Numbered from the stretch's first letter, positions 6,963 through 16,153 are shown. The stretch: 38,604 bases of DNA from an uncultured Gammaproteobacteria bacterium (GCA_937139475.1 CAKZQF010000185.1:1-38604), one strand, 5' to 3'. Numbers and translations are program-made. The notes: generated by a model not told the origin, from the sequence alone.

Positions 6963-9497
6963 ATGGTGCAAAAGCTTATGGAGCGCAATAGCTCCCATTT
7001 AGGACACGATGTGTTTAAAAGTACACTAATGACGGTTTATCAGAAGTTTAAGCCAAGTCATTGCTTTATTGCAGCGGTTGAGGCGTCGAACAAACAGGCC
7101 ACCACTTACTGCTATCTTGAGTATGGCCAAGAGACTAAGAACTTCAGCTATGATTTATCAGATGTTCCTTATCAGTTGGTTAACTGTGAGGAAGACGTTT
7201 ACTGCCTTTCTCCTGAAATTCGTAAATTATTTCCAGACCATATTGTCTTGGCAAAGCTAAATACCCCAGGTTATTTGGGCATGCCAATACGCTCCGATAA
7301 TAATGATGTCATTGGCTTGTTAGTGTGCTTGTTTGAACACCCCATTGATGCACAAAGTGCCCCCGTCAAATGGCTATCAGGGGTAGGTAGCTTTATTGCC
7401 CAGCAAATGTGGCAACAACAGTCAAAGCGACTTCTGTTGAAGCAACTAGAAGCGGGAGAATCCTTGGCAAAAATTGCCAGCTGGCGTTGGGACGTTGCCA
7501 ATGACACTTTTTTGTGGAGCAACCAGGTACATCGCATTTTTGATATACAGGCGGCTCGCGAATTAAGCTTCAAAGGACTTTATCAAATTGTTCACCCCCA
7601 TGATCGCGAACAATTCAAACAAATTGCCAAAGAGATAGTTTGTGGGTCGCGAGATAAATACGATGTGACACACCGGGTTTTACTTGCTAATAGCAAGGTC
7701 AAACACCTTCATTGGCTAGCAGATGTGGTGAAATCGGACGATGGAAAGCCGGCATACTTGGAAGGTACAGTCCAAGATGTCACCTACCGGCATGAATCAA
7801 ATATTGATAAGAAACTATCAGATTTCATCATAAAACATTCCTCCGAATCGGTAATGGTAACCAATAACCAGAATGAAATTATTCTGGTTAACCAAGCAAT
7901 GGAGCAGTTAACGGGCTACAGCCAGCAGGAAATGGTTGGTCGCAATCCGAACATGTTGTCCTCTGGTAAACAAACGGATGAGTTTTACCAACAAATGTGG
8001 ACAACCCTCAACTCAAAAGGCTACTGGAAAGGTGAGATTTGGAACAAATGCAAAAATGGGCGGATTTCCCCGGGGGAGCTCTCACTAAAAGCAGTCACCA
8101 ACGAGCAAGGCGACATCAGCCATTATGTCTCCATATTCAGAGATATTTCACAATGGAAAGCAACTGAACAGAGACTACAATTCCTAGCTGACAATGATTC
8201 ATTAACCGGGTTAATTAATCGTCGATGTTTTATTGAAAAACTAGAACAGCAATTGGCAGTAGCCAGTGATGATTCCTTCACTACAATCGTGTTTATCGAC
8301 TTAGACCAGTTTAAATCAATTAATGATATTTATGGTCATCAAATAGGAGATTCATTGCTTTGCGAAGTCGCCAGTCGGTTAGCGGGGGAAATCAGCGATA
8401 ATGAACTACTGTGCCGCTACGGCGGTGACGAGTTTACTTTACTAATTCCTGATACATCACGCGCACACACTGAACTTATCGTTAAGCGAGTAAGGGACTG
8501 CTTCCAACATTTCTTTAAGTTAAAACAACTTATAGTCGAGACTACGGCGAGCATCGGTGTCGCAATGTCTCCTGACGCTGGCACTAGCGCGAAACTACTT
8601 CTGCGCCACGCTAACCATGCAATGTTCAACGCTAAAAATACCGGTCGTAATTGTATTTCATTTCATGACATCGAATCGCAACGGCGATATCAATATAAAC
8701 TTGAATTAAAAGAACGGTTAAAACTTGCGCTTGAACAGCGCAAATTAGAGGTGTTCTATCAGCCAATTGTTAATATAGAATCAAGTTTCATATCAAAATT
8801 CGAAGCCTTAGTGCGCTGGCCTGATGGCAATGGTGGTTACATTTCTCCTGCAGAATTTATCCCAATTGCTGAGGAGTTCGGCTTAATTCACCTTGTTGGA
8901 AAGTTCGTACTCAGGCAGGCCTGTGCTGATCTAAAGTTAATCCATCAGTGCGGTTTTGGACATATTAGTTTCTCCGTTAACCGTTCAATTAGCGAATTTT
9001 ATCATGGTGAATTAGAGCAACAATCCATCGCATCCGCCATTAAAACAGCAGGCTTGCCTTATGACTCAATTATCATCGAAATAACAGAATCGACAGCGAT
9101 GTCTGAAAACCGCTCTGCCAGGCAAGCACTGGCAGAGCTAAAGCACAAAGGGATAAAAATTGCGCTGGATGACTTCTGTACTGGTTATTCTTCTCTAAAT
9201 TATTTGATTGATTATGAGGTTGATATCATCAAAATAGACCGCTCGTTCGTAAACGCTATAGAAAGTGATAAGAATAGCCAAATACTCACGTCAACGGTGA
9301 TCGAACTTGCCTCTAAACTAGGTATTGAAGTCATCGCCGAAGGCGTTGAAAATGTCCATCAAATGACTTTTTTGCGTCAAAACGGGTGTCAATATATACA
9401 AGGGTTCTACTATAGCCCAGCGCTGCCCATCAATCGCTGCATCGATCTCTTGGAAGAAAATGCGAGAGGCGCGATTTGGGAAAAAGCGGCGCAGTAG
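6963..9497 (+). CDS. PAS-GGDEF-EAL protein (putative bifunctional c-di-GMP synthase/phosphodiesterase)
   Basis: Likely makes and/or degrades the second messenger c-di-GMP in the cytoplasm. 844 residues: an N-terminal GAF-like region (about 10-160), a PAS_3-type domain (about 170-278, with SWRWDVANDTFLWS), a second PAS domain (about 285-405, ending FRDISQWK), GGDEF (about 410-570, intact GGDEF at 487-491 in RYGGDEF), and EAL (about 585-835, EAL at 614-616 in FEALVRWP). The EAL catalytic set appears present (SVNRS, EITES, DDF, KIDRSFV, EGVE, QGFYYSPALP), but DDFGTG reads DDFCTG with Cys at 739. No RxxD inhibitory site precedes GGDEF. No membrane segment or signal peptide is seen, so PAS/GAF would sense a cytoplasmic signal such as a cofactor or gas. 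The ATG at 6963 follows TAGGA at good spacing. Divergent from the chemoreceptor gene. Confidence 0.93.
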   Translation: MVQKLMERNSSHLGHDVFKSTLMTVYQKFKPSHCFIAAVEASNKQATTYCYLEYGQETKNFSYDLSDVPYQLVNCEEDVYCLSPEIRKLFPDHIVLAKLNTPGYLGMPIRSDNNDVIGLLVCLFEHPIDAQSAPVKWLSGVGSFIAQQMWQQQSKRLLLKQLEAGESLAKIASWRWDVANDTFLWSNQVHRIFDIQAARELSFKGLYQIVHPHDREQFKQIAKEIVCGSRDKYDVTHRVLLANSKVKHLHWLADVVKSDDGKPAYLEGTVQDVTYRHESNIDKKLSDFIIKHSSESVMVTNNQNEIILVNQAMEQLTGYSQQEMVGRNPNMLSSGKQTDEFYQQMWTTLNSKGYWKGEIWNKCKNGRISPGELSLKAVTNEQGDISHYVSIFRDISQWKATEQRLQFLADNDSLTGLINRRCFIEKLEQQLAVASDDSFTTIVFIDLDQFKSINDIYGHQIGDSLLCEVASRLAGEISDNELLCRYGGDEFTLLIPDTSRAHTELIVKRVRDCFQHFFKLKQLIVETTASIGVAMSPDAGTSAKLLLRHANHAMFNAKNTGRNCISFHDIESQRRYQYKLELKERLKLALEQRKLEVFYQPIVNIESSFISKFEALVRWPDGNGGYISPAEFIPIAEEFGLIHLVGKFVLRQACADLKLIHQCGFGHISFSVNRSISEFYHGELEQQSIASAIKTAGLPYDSIIIEITESTAMSENRSARQALAELKHKGIKIALDDFCTGYSSLNYLIDYEVDIIKIDRSFVNAIESDKNSQILTSTVIELASKLGIEVIAEGVENVHQMTFLRQNGCQYIQGFYYSPALPINRCIDLLEENARGAIWEKAAQ

Positions 9498-9578
9498 GCA
9501 ACGTAAATAATCCATTAGGTATTTTAAAGGTTAATAACCACATAGCGACTTAGGTCGTGCTTTATTTCAGCGTAAAAC

Positions 9579-9606
9579 TTGCACAATTGAAATTTTACTG
9601 TATAAA
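9579..9606 (+). promoter_or_regulatory. Sigma-70-type promoter of recN
   Basis: TTGCAC (9579-9584), 16 bases, then TATAAA (9601-9606): good -35 and -10 matches about 50 bases upstream of the recN ATG. A LexA-like box overlaps the -10, consistent with SOS control. Confidence 0.7.
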
Positions 9607-9615
9607 TACACATGT
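9596..9615 (+). promoter_or_regulatory. Candidate LexA (SOS) box of recN
   Basis: The sequence TACTGTATAAATACACATGT resembles the gammaproteobacterial LexA box (CTGT-N8-ACAG): CTGT at 9598-9601, eight bases, then ACAT at 9610-9613, one mismatch in the right half-site. It covers the recN -10 box, where LexA binding would block RNA polymerase. recN is a classical strongly SOS-induced gene. A further TACTGTATA half-site follows at 9615-9623, but its partner half is missing. Confidence 0.72.
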
Positions 9616-9657
9616 ACTGTATAGACACTGTATAAGCTATTCATCAGAGGTGCAGCC

Positions 9658-11331
9658 ATGCTAACACAATTAACCATCAGTGATTTCGCCATTGTAAAAT
9701 CTTTAGATATCGAACTCTGTCAAGGTATGACAACAATTACTGGGGAAACTGGTGCAGGTAAGTCTATTGCGATAGATGCGTTGTCTTTGTGTTTAGGTGA
9801 ACGAGCAGAGTCCTCAATGGTAAGGCCTTCGGGCAAACGCGCTGATGTTTGTGCAACATTCAATATTGAGAATAATAAGCCAGTAATAAAGTTTCTCAAT
9901 GATAAGGAACTCGACAACGAAAACGAATGTATTCTGCGTCGTACCGTGTCAAAAGAAGGTCGCTCAAAAGGCTACATCAATGGCAGAGCTGTTCCAATCA
10001 GTCAACTAAAAGAAATAGGCCAATACCTGTTAAACATCCATGGTCAACATGCCCATCAAGGCCTGCTTAATAGCACCAAGCAATTATCTTTGCTTGATCA
10101 ATATGCCAACCACAATAAACTATTGGCCCAAGTAGAACTTAGCCACCAAAACTATCAGTACATTAACAAACAACTTGTCGAATTACGCGAGCAACAAGCA
10201 CAAGGGCAAGCCAAGCTACAGTTACTTGAGTACCAAATTGAGGAACTTGATAGTTTTGCGCTAATAGAAGGTGAATTTGAGCAGATAGAAGCCGAGCATC
10301 AGCGGCTTGCAAACGCTGAAACACTTCAAACCACAAGTCAGCATTTGCTAGAGCAATTAAGTGAAGGGAGCGAATTCAATATTGAAATGGCATTAAATCA
10401 AGCACTCTCAACATTGGAACAGCTGCTAGGCGATGACCCGTCGTTGTCTGCTTTAAACGAAATGTTAAATGGCGCGTTAATTCAAGTGCAGGAAAGTAGC
10501 ATCGAACTTAGCTCATACAACCAAAGTATTGAGCAAGACCCTCAGCGCTTATCAGAAATAGAACAACGCTTGAGCAAAGCAATGCAATTGGCAAGAAAAC
10601 ACCAAGTTGAAGCTTATCAATTGCCACAGGTACATTTGACTATTCGCCAAGAGCTAGATGATTTAAGTAACAATGATCAGCAAATCCTCGACTTAGAACA
10701 ATCGTTGGTTGAAATTAGTGCGCAATACCAAATACATGCTGATAAATTAAGTGCAAGTCGTCAAGCCGCTGCACATAAGCTTGAAAAACTCATTACCCGC
10801 TCCATGCAACGCCTGGCTATGGAACATGCACAATTCACCATCGCCCTGACAACTAACGAAAGTAAAGCTCTTAATAGAAACGGAATTGATAATATTGAGT
10901 TTCAAGTCAGCACTAACCCCGGTCAACCCCTTGAGCCGTTGAGCAAAGTGGTTTCAGGTGGTGAATTGTCGCGCATTAGTTTAGCTATATCCGTTATTAC
11001 AGCAAACAAAGTTGCCACACCAACATTGATATTTGATGAGGTTGATGTTGGGATCAGCGGGCCAACAGCCGCAACAGTCGGTCAAATGTTAAGGGAACTT
11101 GGCCAATCGACACAAATATTGTGTGTCACTCACTTGCCGCAAGTCGCTGGCTGTGGCCACCAACAGATGCAAGTACGCAAGCAAACCGATGGCAATTCAA
11201 CCAACACAACTATGGCGGCGCTCAATCAACAATCTAGACTTAGCGAGTTAGCCAGATTACTCGGCGGTAATAAAATTAGTGATAACACGCTAGCAAACGC
11301 CAAGGAATTGCTCATGGTAAATCAAGCCTAA
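9658..11331 (+). CDS. recN: DNA repair protein RecN
   Basis: SMC-like ATPase that acts early in repair of DNA double-strand breaks with RecA, on the nucleoid. 557 residues, as in E. coli (553). The N-terminus (MLTQLTISDFAIVKSLDIE) is followed by the Walker A motif GETGAGKS (about 30-37). A long central coiled coil rich in Gln/Leu/Glu covers about 150-370. The signature motif VSGGELSRI and the Walker B TLIFDEVDVGISG lie in the C-terminal ATPase half, followed by the D-loop-like region ILCVTHLPQVA. The ATG has an AGAGGTG ribosome-binding site. It has a single promoter overlapped by a LexA-like box. Unlike E. coli, where it follows nadK directly, it is followed here by rsfS-rlmH. Confidence 0.97.
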   Translation: MLTQLTISDFAIVKSLDIELCQGMTTITGETGAGKSIAIDALSLCLGERAESSMVRPSGKRADVCATFNIENNKPVIKFLNDKELDNENECILRRTVSKEGRSKGYINGRAVPISQLKEIGQYLLNIHGQHAHQGLLNSTKQLSLLDQYANHNKLLAQVELSHQNYQYINKQLVELREQQAQGQAKLQLLEYQIEELDSFALIEGEFEQIEAEHQRLANAETLQTTSQHLLEQLSEGSEFNIEMALNQALSTLEQLLGDDPSLSALNEMLNGALIQVQESSIELSSYNQSIEQDPQRLSEIEQRLSKAMQLARKHQVEAYQLPQVHLTIRQELDDLSNNDQQILDLEQSLVEISAQYQIHADKLSASRQAAAHKLEKLITRSMQRLAMEHAQFTIALTTNESKALNRNGIDNIEFQVSTNPGQPLEPLSKVVSGGELSRISLAISVITANKVATPTLIFDEVDVGISGPTAATVGQMLRELGQSTQILCVTHLPQVAGCGHQQMQVRKQTDGNSTNTTMAALNQQSRLSELARLLGGNKISDNTLANAKELLMVNQA

Positions 11332-11360
11332 TCTCACATAGTTTGCAAATAAATTCACAC

Positions 11361-11414
11361 AGCACTGTTAGCAGCCGTTATACAGTGCTAAAATATGCGA
11401 CTTTATTTTAGCAC
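11361..11414 (+). promoter_or_regulatory. Overlapping inverted repeats and extended -10 in front of rsfS
   Basis: Two inverted repeats share bases: AGCACTGT (11361-11368) with ACAGTGCT (11382-11389), and an 11-base-pair repeat GTGCTAAAATA (11385-11395) with TATTTTAGCAC (11404-11414), loop 8 bases. As RNA the two hairpins exclude each other. As DNA, TGCTAAAAT (11386-11394) is an extended -10 promoter element, so the first dyad could be an operator over the promoter. No T-run follows, so a simple terminator is unlikely. Confidence 0.55.
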
Positions 11415-11431
11415 CAATTAAAGGTATTCCA

Positions 11432-11773
11432 TTGCAAGGTACTCAACTACTTGATTTTATCATCAAGAACCTAGAAGACATCAAGGCAAAAAACATTGTG
11501 ACATTAGATGTTACTAAACTATCGCCAATGGCGGATAAGCTTGTTATCTGTTCAGGTACTTCTTCTCGTCACTGTCGCTCAATTGCAAACAGCCTGTTAG
11601 TTGAAGCTAAAAAAGCAGGCATCCCACCGCTAGGCATTGAAGGCTTAAAAGAAGGTGGCTGGGTGCTATTGGATATGAACGAAATCGTTGTGCATGTTAT
11701 GGATGATGAAAGTCGTGAGTTCTATAAGCTAGAGCAGCTTTGGAGCGGTGACTCAAAGCATATCAACAGCTAG
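11432..11773 (+). CDS. rsfS: Ribosome silencing factor RsfS (YbeB)
   Basis: Binds ribosomal protein uL14 on the 50S subunit and blocks subunit joining when nutrients are short. 113 residues. The frame starts with TTG at 11432, with AAAGG about eight bases upstream, and the resulting N-terminus ([22 protein letters not shown]) fits the family, so the non-ATG start is believed. Conserved family segments are [30 protein letters not shown], and the C-terminal [18 protein letters not shown]. The stop is two bases before the rlmH ATG, so the two are co-transcribed, as in many bacteria. In E. coli nadD and holA lie upstream; here recN does. Confidence 0.94.
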   Translation: MQGTQLLDFIIKNLEDIKAKNIVTLDVTKLSPMADKLVICSGTSSRHCRSIANSLLVEAKKAGIPPLGIEGLKEGGWVLLDMNEIVVHVMDDESREFYKLEQLWSGDSKHINS

Positions 11774-11775
11774 AA

Positions 11776-12246
11776 ATGAAAATCCAATTGGTTGCTGTTG
11801 GCACAAAAATGCCAACGTGGGTGGAATCTGGCTTACAGGAATATGTACGCCGGTTCCCTCGAGATTGCTCATTAGAGATCCTTGAAATCCCAGCGGGTAA
11901 GCGCGGGAAAAATGCCGACATAAAGCGCATTTTAGAAAAGGAAGGTGAACTGACATTAGCAGCTATTCCCAAAGGCAATCGTATTGTCACTCTAGAAGTT
12001 GAAGGTAAGCCTTGGACAACCCCGACATTAGCCAAAAATTTAGAAAAATGGCAATTGGACGGTCGTAATGTCAGTTTACTTGTTGGTGGCCCCGAAGGTC
12101 TGGCACCAGCTTGTATTAAGGCATCTGAGCAGCGTTGGTCCTTGTCTCCATTGACACTGCCCCACCCAATGGTACGAGTCATTGTTGCCGAAGCACTATA
12201 TCGTGCCTGGAGCATCAATAATAACCACCCTTACCATAGAGAATAA
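11776..12246 (+). CDS. rlmH: 23S rRNA (pseudouridine1915-N3)-methyltransferase RlmH
   Basis: SPOUT-class methyltransferase that modifies pseudouridine 1915 in helix 69 of 23S rRNA on 70S ribosomes. 156 residues, matching the usual 155-160. The trefoil-knot cofactor-binding motifs are visible: LLVGGPEGL (about 102-110), [14 protein letters not shown], and the invariant C-terminus [19 protein letters not shown]. The ATG at 11776 directly follows the rsfS stop. Its protein begins [13 protein letters not shown], typical of the family. The next gene, mrdA, begins 79 bases later without a clear terminator between. Confidence 0.97.
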   Translation: MKIQLVAVGTKMPTWVESGLQEYVRRFPRDCSLEILEIPAGKRGKNADIKRILEKEGELTLAAIPKGNRIVTLEVEGKPWTTPTLAKNLEKWQLDGRNVSLLVGGPEGLAPACIKASEQRWSLSPLTLPHPMVRVIVAEALYRAWSINNNHPYHRE

Positions 12247-12325
12247 TTGCTTTAGATTAAAATAATTAGAGATATCAAACAATCTATGTTCAAATAGCAC
12301 TATTCTTTGTTTGTTCTAATAGCGC

Positions 12326-14242
12326 ATGTTTTTAAACCAACGCCCTCCCATTCGAAATAATGTTGCAGAATCAAATCTGTTCACTCGCCGTGTCATCATT
12401 GCGTTTGTCATCGTCTGTGCGCTTATCGGTGTATTACTGGCTAACCTTTATTCAATTCAAGTCAACATGCACGAATCCTACCAAACACGAGCCAATGGCA
12501 ACCGTATTAAAGTCATCCCAGTAGCCCCAAATCGCGGGATTATCTTCGATCGCAACGGTATGATTCTTGCCGAAAACAAGGCTGTTTATAGCTTGGAGTT
12601 GGTTGCAGAGAAAATTAAGAACATCGAACATACCGTTGATACAATCGGCAGTATTATCAATATTACAGACGAAGAAAAAGAGCTATTTTTTAAAGTACAA
12701 AAGGCCCAAAAGCGCTTTAAGAAAGTCACCCTTAAAAGCCGCTTATCTCCAGCTGAAGTCGCTAAAATAAGTGTCAATCTGCATCGGCTTGAAGGCGTTA
12801 CCGTCGAGGCTCGCTTAAAACGCTATTACCCTTACAAAGAAACTCTGACCCATGTACTTGGTTACGTTGGGCGCATGACGAAAAAAGAGTTACAAAGAAT
12901 AACCGATAACGATGAAGGCGCAAATTATGCGGCGACAAGAGATATTGGTAAACAGGGAATAGAGAAATATTACGAACAAATGTTACATGGTGTCGCAGGC
13001 TTTCAAGAAGTAGAAGTTAATCACCGTGGTAAAATAATCCGGGTACTCAATCAAGTGTTGCCTGAACATGGCCAGGATCTGTATTTAAATATCGACGTTC
13101 GATTACAGCAACAAGCCTATAGCGCGCTAGCGGGAAGGCGTGGTTCGGTTGTCGCACTCAACCCAAACAACGGTGCAGTACTAGCTATGGTTAGCAGTCC
13201 AAGCTATGATCCTAATTTATTCGTCCACGGCATCAGTGGTAAAGATTACAGGAAATTACTTTCACCTGATAAACCACTAATAAACCGTGCGACAAAAGGC
13301 GCTTATCCGCCAGCTTCAACAATAAAACAGTTGATGGCGCTCGCCGCATTAGAAGAAGGCATTGTCAGCGAGACATCTTCAATAGATGATCCCGGCTGGT
13401 TTAAACTACCAAATGTAGAACGAAAATTTCGCGATCACTTAGCCTGGGGACATGGCAAAGTGGATGTCTATCGAGCCATGGCAAAATCTTGCGATACCTA
13501 TTTTTATGACATCGCCTACCGCTTGAAGATCGACAAAATAAGTACCTTTATGTATCAATTTGGTTTTGGTGAGTACACCGGCATTGATATTCATGAAGAG
13601 AAAAAAGGCATCATGCCCTCAAGGGAATGGAAACGTAACCGCCATAATCAGCCTTGGTATACTGGCGATACCATTTCTTTAGGTATCGGACAAAGTTATT
13701 GGACTGCAACACCATTACAACTGGCCAAGTCAACAGCGATTGTTGCAGCCAGTGGCAAGCGATTCACTCCACAAATCCTTGGTGCTAGTCAACAAGGTCA
13801 AGGATTATTGCAAATCCCAGCCGATGATTATGCCCCCATCAAACTAAAACAATCACGTCATTGGCAAATCGCACAAAAAGGCATGTGGGAGGTTGTTAAT
13901 AATATCGGCGGCACCGCCTACAACGTATTTAAAGGCGCAAACTATATCTCTGCCGGTAAAACTGGTACGGCGCAGGTTATCAGTATGGCCGAAGATGAAA
14001 AGTATGATGCAAGTAAGATTAAAGAACGCCATCGCGATAACGCGATGTATGTTGGTTATGCGCCCTATGACAATCCACAGATTGCACTGGCAGTGGTGAT
14101 TGAAAATGCAGGCGGTGGAGGCAGTAGCGCCGCACCTGTCGCTCGTCAGCTCCTTGACACCTATCTCAGTGAAAATAAACCGCTCGGTGAGAGCACTCTA
14201 TTATCAAGCCAGTCAACCAATCAACAAGATAGAACACCATGA
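12326..14242 (+). CDS. mrdA: Penicillin-binding protein 2 (elongasome transpeptidase)
   Basis: Inner-membrane D,D-transpeptidase that cross-links peptidoglycan during rod elongation, working with RodA. 638 residues. One N-terminal membrane anchor (about 24-45, IIAFVIVCALIGVLLANLY), a pedestal/dimerisation region starting at the RGIIFDRNG motif, and the transpeptidase domain with the active-site SxxK (Ser331-Thr-Ile-Lys334), SxD (Ser388-Cys-Asp390) and KTGT (Lys545-548). An in-frame TAG lies two codons before the ATG at 12326, so no longer start is possible; the ribosome-binding site is weak. Its stop overlaps the rodA ATG by four bases (ATGA), giving translational coupling of the two partners. 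Confidence 0.96.
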   Translation: MFLNQRPPIRNNVAESNLFTRRVIIAFVIVCALIGVLLANLYSIQVNMHESYQTRANGNRIKVIPVAPNRGIIFDRNGMILAENKAVYSLELVAEKIKNIEHTVDTIGSIINITDEEKELFFKVQKAQKRFKKVTLKSRLSPAEVAKISVNLHRLEGVTVEARLKRYYPYKETLTHVLGYVGRMTKKELQRITDNDEGANYAATRDIGKQGIEKYYEQMLHGVAGFQEVEVNHRGKIIRVLNQVLPEHGQDLYLNIDVRLQQQAYSALAGRRGSVVALNPNNGAVLAMVSSPSYDPNLFVHGISGKDYRKLLSPDKPLINRATKGAYPPASTIKQLMALAALEEGIVSETSSIDDPGWFKLPNVERKFRDHLAWGHGKVDVYRAMAKSCDTYFYDIAYRLKIDKISTFMYQFGFGEYTGIDIHEEKKGIMPSREWKRNRHNQPWYTGDTISLGIGQSYWTATPLQLAKSTAIVAASGKRFTPQILGASQQGQGLLQIPADDYAPIKLKQSRHWQIAQKGMWEVVNNIGGTAYNVFKGANYISAGKTGTAQVISMAEDEKYDASKIKERHRDNAMYVGYAPYDNPQIALAVVIENAGGGGSSAAPVARQLLDTYLSENKPLGESTLLSSQSTNQQDRTP

Positions 14243-15363
14243 TTTCCTCTTCAAAATCCGGCAATGGCTATGCTGCTAAAGATACCTTTGCTCAGCGCAT
14301 TCATATTGATATCCCGTTGCTACTGGGGTTACTGACTTTAATGGTCTTCTCTTTGATAATCATTTACGGTGCAAGCGGCCAAAACATCGCCATGATGAAA
14401 GCGCAAGTGATACGAATGGGGATTTCGTTAAGTGCCATGTTATTTATTGCCCAAATATCTCCGAGTGCCCTTCGGCGTTGGTCAGTGCCACTGTTCGGTC
14501 TTGGTTTAGCGTTACTTGTCGCAACGTTGCTCTTTGGTCATGTTGGCAAGGGAGCGCAACGGTGGCTAAATTTAGGGGTGTTTAACTTTCAAACATCCGA
14601 GGCGATGAAAGTCATTTTACCTATCGTGGTTGCCCACTTTATTACCACGTACTCACTACCGCCTAGGTTACGGCATGTTATTGTTGGCTTCGTTATTGTG
14701 CTAATCCCCACCTTACTTATCGCTAAACAGCCAGACTTGGGGACCTCTATATTGGTTGCAAGCTCGGGCATTTTTGCTTTATTCCTGGCAGGCATGAGTT
14801 GGCGAATTATCGGATCACTGGCCGTCGCAGCATCCGCTTTTGCCCCCGTATTATGGTTCTTTTTGATGCGCGATTATCAGCGCCAAAGGGTGCTTACCTT
14901 TTTAGATCCAGAGAGTGACCCTCTAGGTTCTGGTTACCATATTATTCAATCTAAGATAGCCATTGGCTCTGGCGGCGTTTCTGGTAAAGGTTGGCTCAAT
15001 GGCACGCAATCTCAGTTAGAGTTTTTACCAGAACGTCATACCGACTTTATTTTTTCAGTGTTTAGTGAAGAGTTTGGACTCCTTGGTATCTGCATGCTAC
15101 TTGCCGTCTACATGTTTGTCATCGCTCGTGGATTATACATTGCCTCCCAAGCGCAAGATCCTTTCTCGAGAGTACTAGCTGGCGCCATTACCCTCACCTT
15201 CTTTGTTTACCTGTTTGTTAACATTGGTATGGTATCTGGATTATTGCCTGTGGTAGGGGTTCCTTTGCCACTGGTAAGCTATGGCGGCACATCAATGCTT
15301 ACCTTAATGATAGGTTTTGGTATCGTAATGGCAATTCATACTCATCGCCGTTTTAATAAATAG
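14239..15363 (+). CDS. rodA: Rod shape-determining SEDS glycosyltransferase RodA
   Basis: Polytopic membrane peptidoglycan polymerase of the SEDS family, paired with PBP2. 374 residues (370 in E. coli), with about ten hydrophobic segments. SEDS signatures are AQRWLNLG, KQPDLGTSI, the extracytoplasmic loop motif LPERHTDFIFSVFSEEFG containing the essential Asp, and the C-terminal VGVPLPLVSYGGTSML. The start codon overlaps the mrdA stop. rlpA begins 10 bases after its stop, so mrdA-rodA-rlpA read as one operon, as in E. coli. Confidence 0.97.
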   Translation: MISSSKSGNGYAAKDTFAQRIHIDIPLLLGLLTLMVFSLIIIYGASGQNIAMMKAQVIRMGISLSAMLFIAQISPSALRRWSVPLFGLGLALLVATLLFGHVGKGAQRWLNLGVFNFQTSEAMKVILPIVVAHFITTYSLPPRLRHVIVGFVIVLIPTLLIAKQPDLGTSILVASSGIFALFLAGMSWRIIGSLAVAASAFAPVLWFFLMRDYQRQRVLTFLDPESDPLGSGYHIIQSKIAIGSGGVSGKGWLNGTQSQLEFLPERHTDFIFSVFSEEFGLLGICMLLAVYMFVIARGLYIASQAQDPFSRVLAGAITLTFFVYLFVNIGMVSGLLPVVGVPLPLVSYGGTSMLTLMIGFGIVMAIHTHRRFNK

Positions 15364-15373
15364 AGACTCGACT

Positions 15374-16153
15374 ATGCGCTTAGTAAATATTAAACAATTA
15401 AGTCTTATGCTAATCATCGGTGGCGGACTAACAGCGTGTACAGTGGCACCTTCCCGTTATCAAATCCATCAGGATGTTGCACCAAATCGCTTACCTAGCG
15501 CCAATGAAATTAAAGATATTACGCCACAGGATATTCCCTACTCACGAGGTGGTAATAAAGACTACACGGTTAGAGGCATCAATTACCAGGTACTCGATAC
15601 ACATGAAGATTACCAACAAACGGGGATAGCATCTTGGTATGGCGCAAAATTTCACGGCCATCTAACATCTAATGGTGAAGTTTATAATATGTATGGTTTA
15701 TCGGCCGCGCATAAATCTTTGCCAATTCCGAGCTTTGCAAAAGTAACCAACCTTGATAACAATAAGCACACCATAGTGCGCGTTAATGACCGCGGCCCCT
15801 TCCACCCTGACCGCCTAATCGACTTATCTTACGGTGCAGCATTTAAACTCGACGTGTTAAAGCATGGGACCGCCCGGGTAAAAATCGAGTCGGTCACTTT
15901 TCCAAAGACCGACGGTTCGCCGATGGTTATACGCCAAGGCTGTAACATTCAATTACTGGCACTACAAAATAAAGCCGTGGTGGACCAAGAGTTGGCAAAG
16001 ATCAAACAGCGCTATAACCAACCTGCCCACATCGAAATGGCAGCTAATATTTATCGCTTAAAATTAGGACCTATTGCTAGCTTAACTCAATGTGAATTGT
16101 TACATAAAAAAGTCTTAATAAATTACCCAAAAGCATTTATCAAATCGCTATAA
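15374..16153 (+). CDS. rlpA: RlpA-type septal lipoprotein, lytic transglycosylase family
   Basis: Outer-membrane lipoprotein. In Pseudomonas aeruginosa the family member is a lytic transglycosylase acting on glycan strands without stem peptides. 259 residues: signal peptide with lipobox LTAC (Cys22), a double-psi beta-barrel (about 80-180, TGIASWYGAKFHGHLTSNGE...VNDRGPFHPDRLIDLS), and a C-terminal SPOR-like region (about 190-259). Residues matching the catalytic set described in Pseudomonas are present: Glu in SNGE, His in AAHKSLP, and Asp in VNDRG, so activity is likely. The SPOR part is short and diverged, ending IKSL with little tail. Third gene of the mrdA operon. Confidence 0.92.
   Translation: MRLVNIKQLSLMLIIGGGLTACTVAPSRYQIHQDVAPNRLPSANEIKDITPQDIPYSRGGNKDYTVRGINYQVLDTHEDYQQTGIASWYGAKFHGHLTSNGEVYNMYGLSAAHKSLPIPSFAKVTNLDNNKHTIVRVNDRGPFHPDRLIDLSYGAAFKLDVLKHGTARVKIESVTFPKTDGSPMVIRQGCNIQLLALQNKAVVDQELAKIKQRYNQPAHIEMAANIYRLKLGPIASLTQCELLHKKVLINYPKAFIKSL

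Noticed and set aside
9615..9634. Second LexA box overlapping the first at recN
   Set aside because: It has a good left half TACTGTATA but no right half within the needed spacing.
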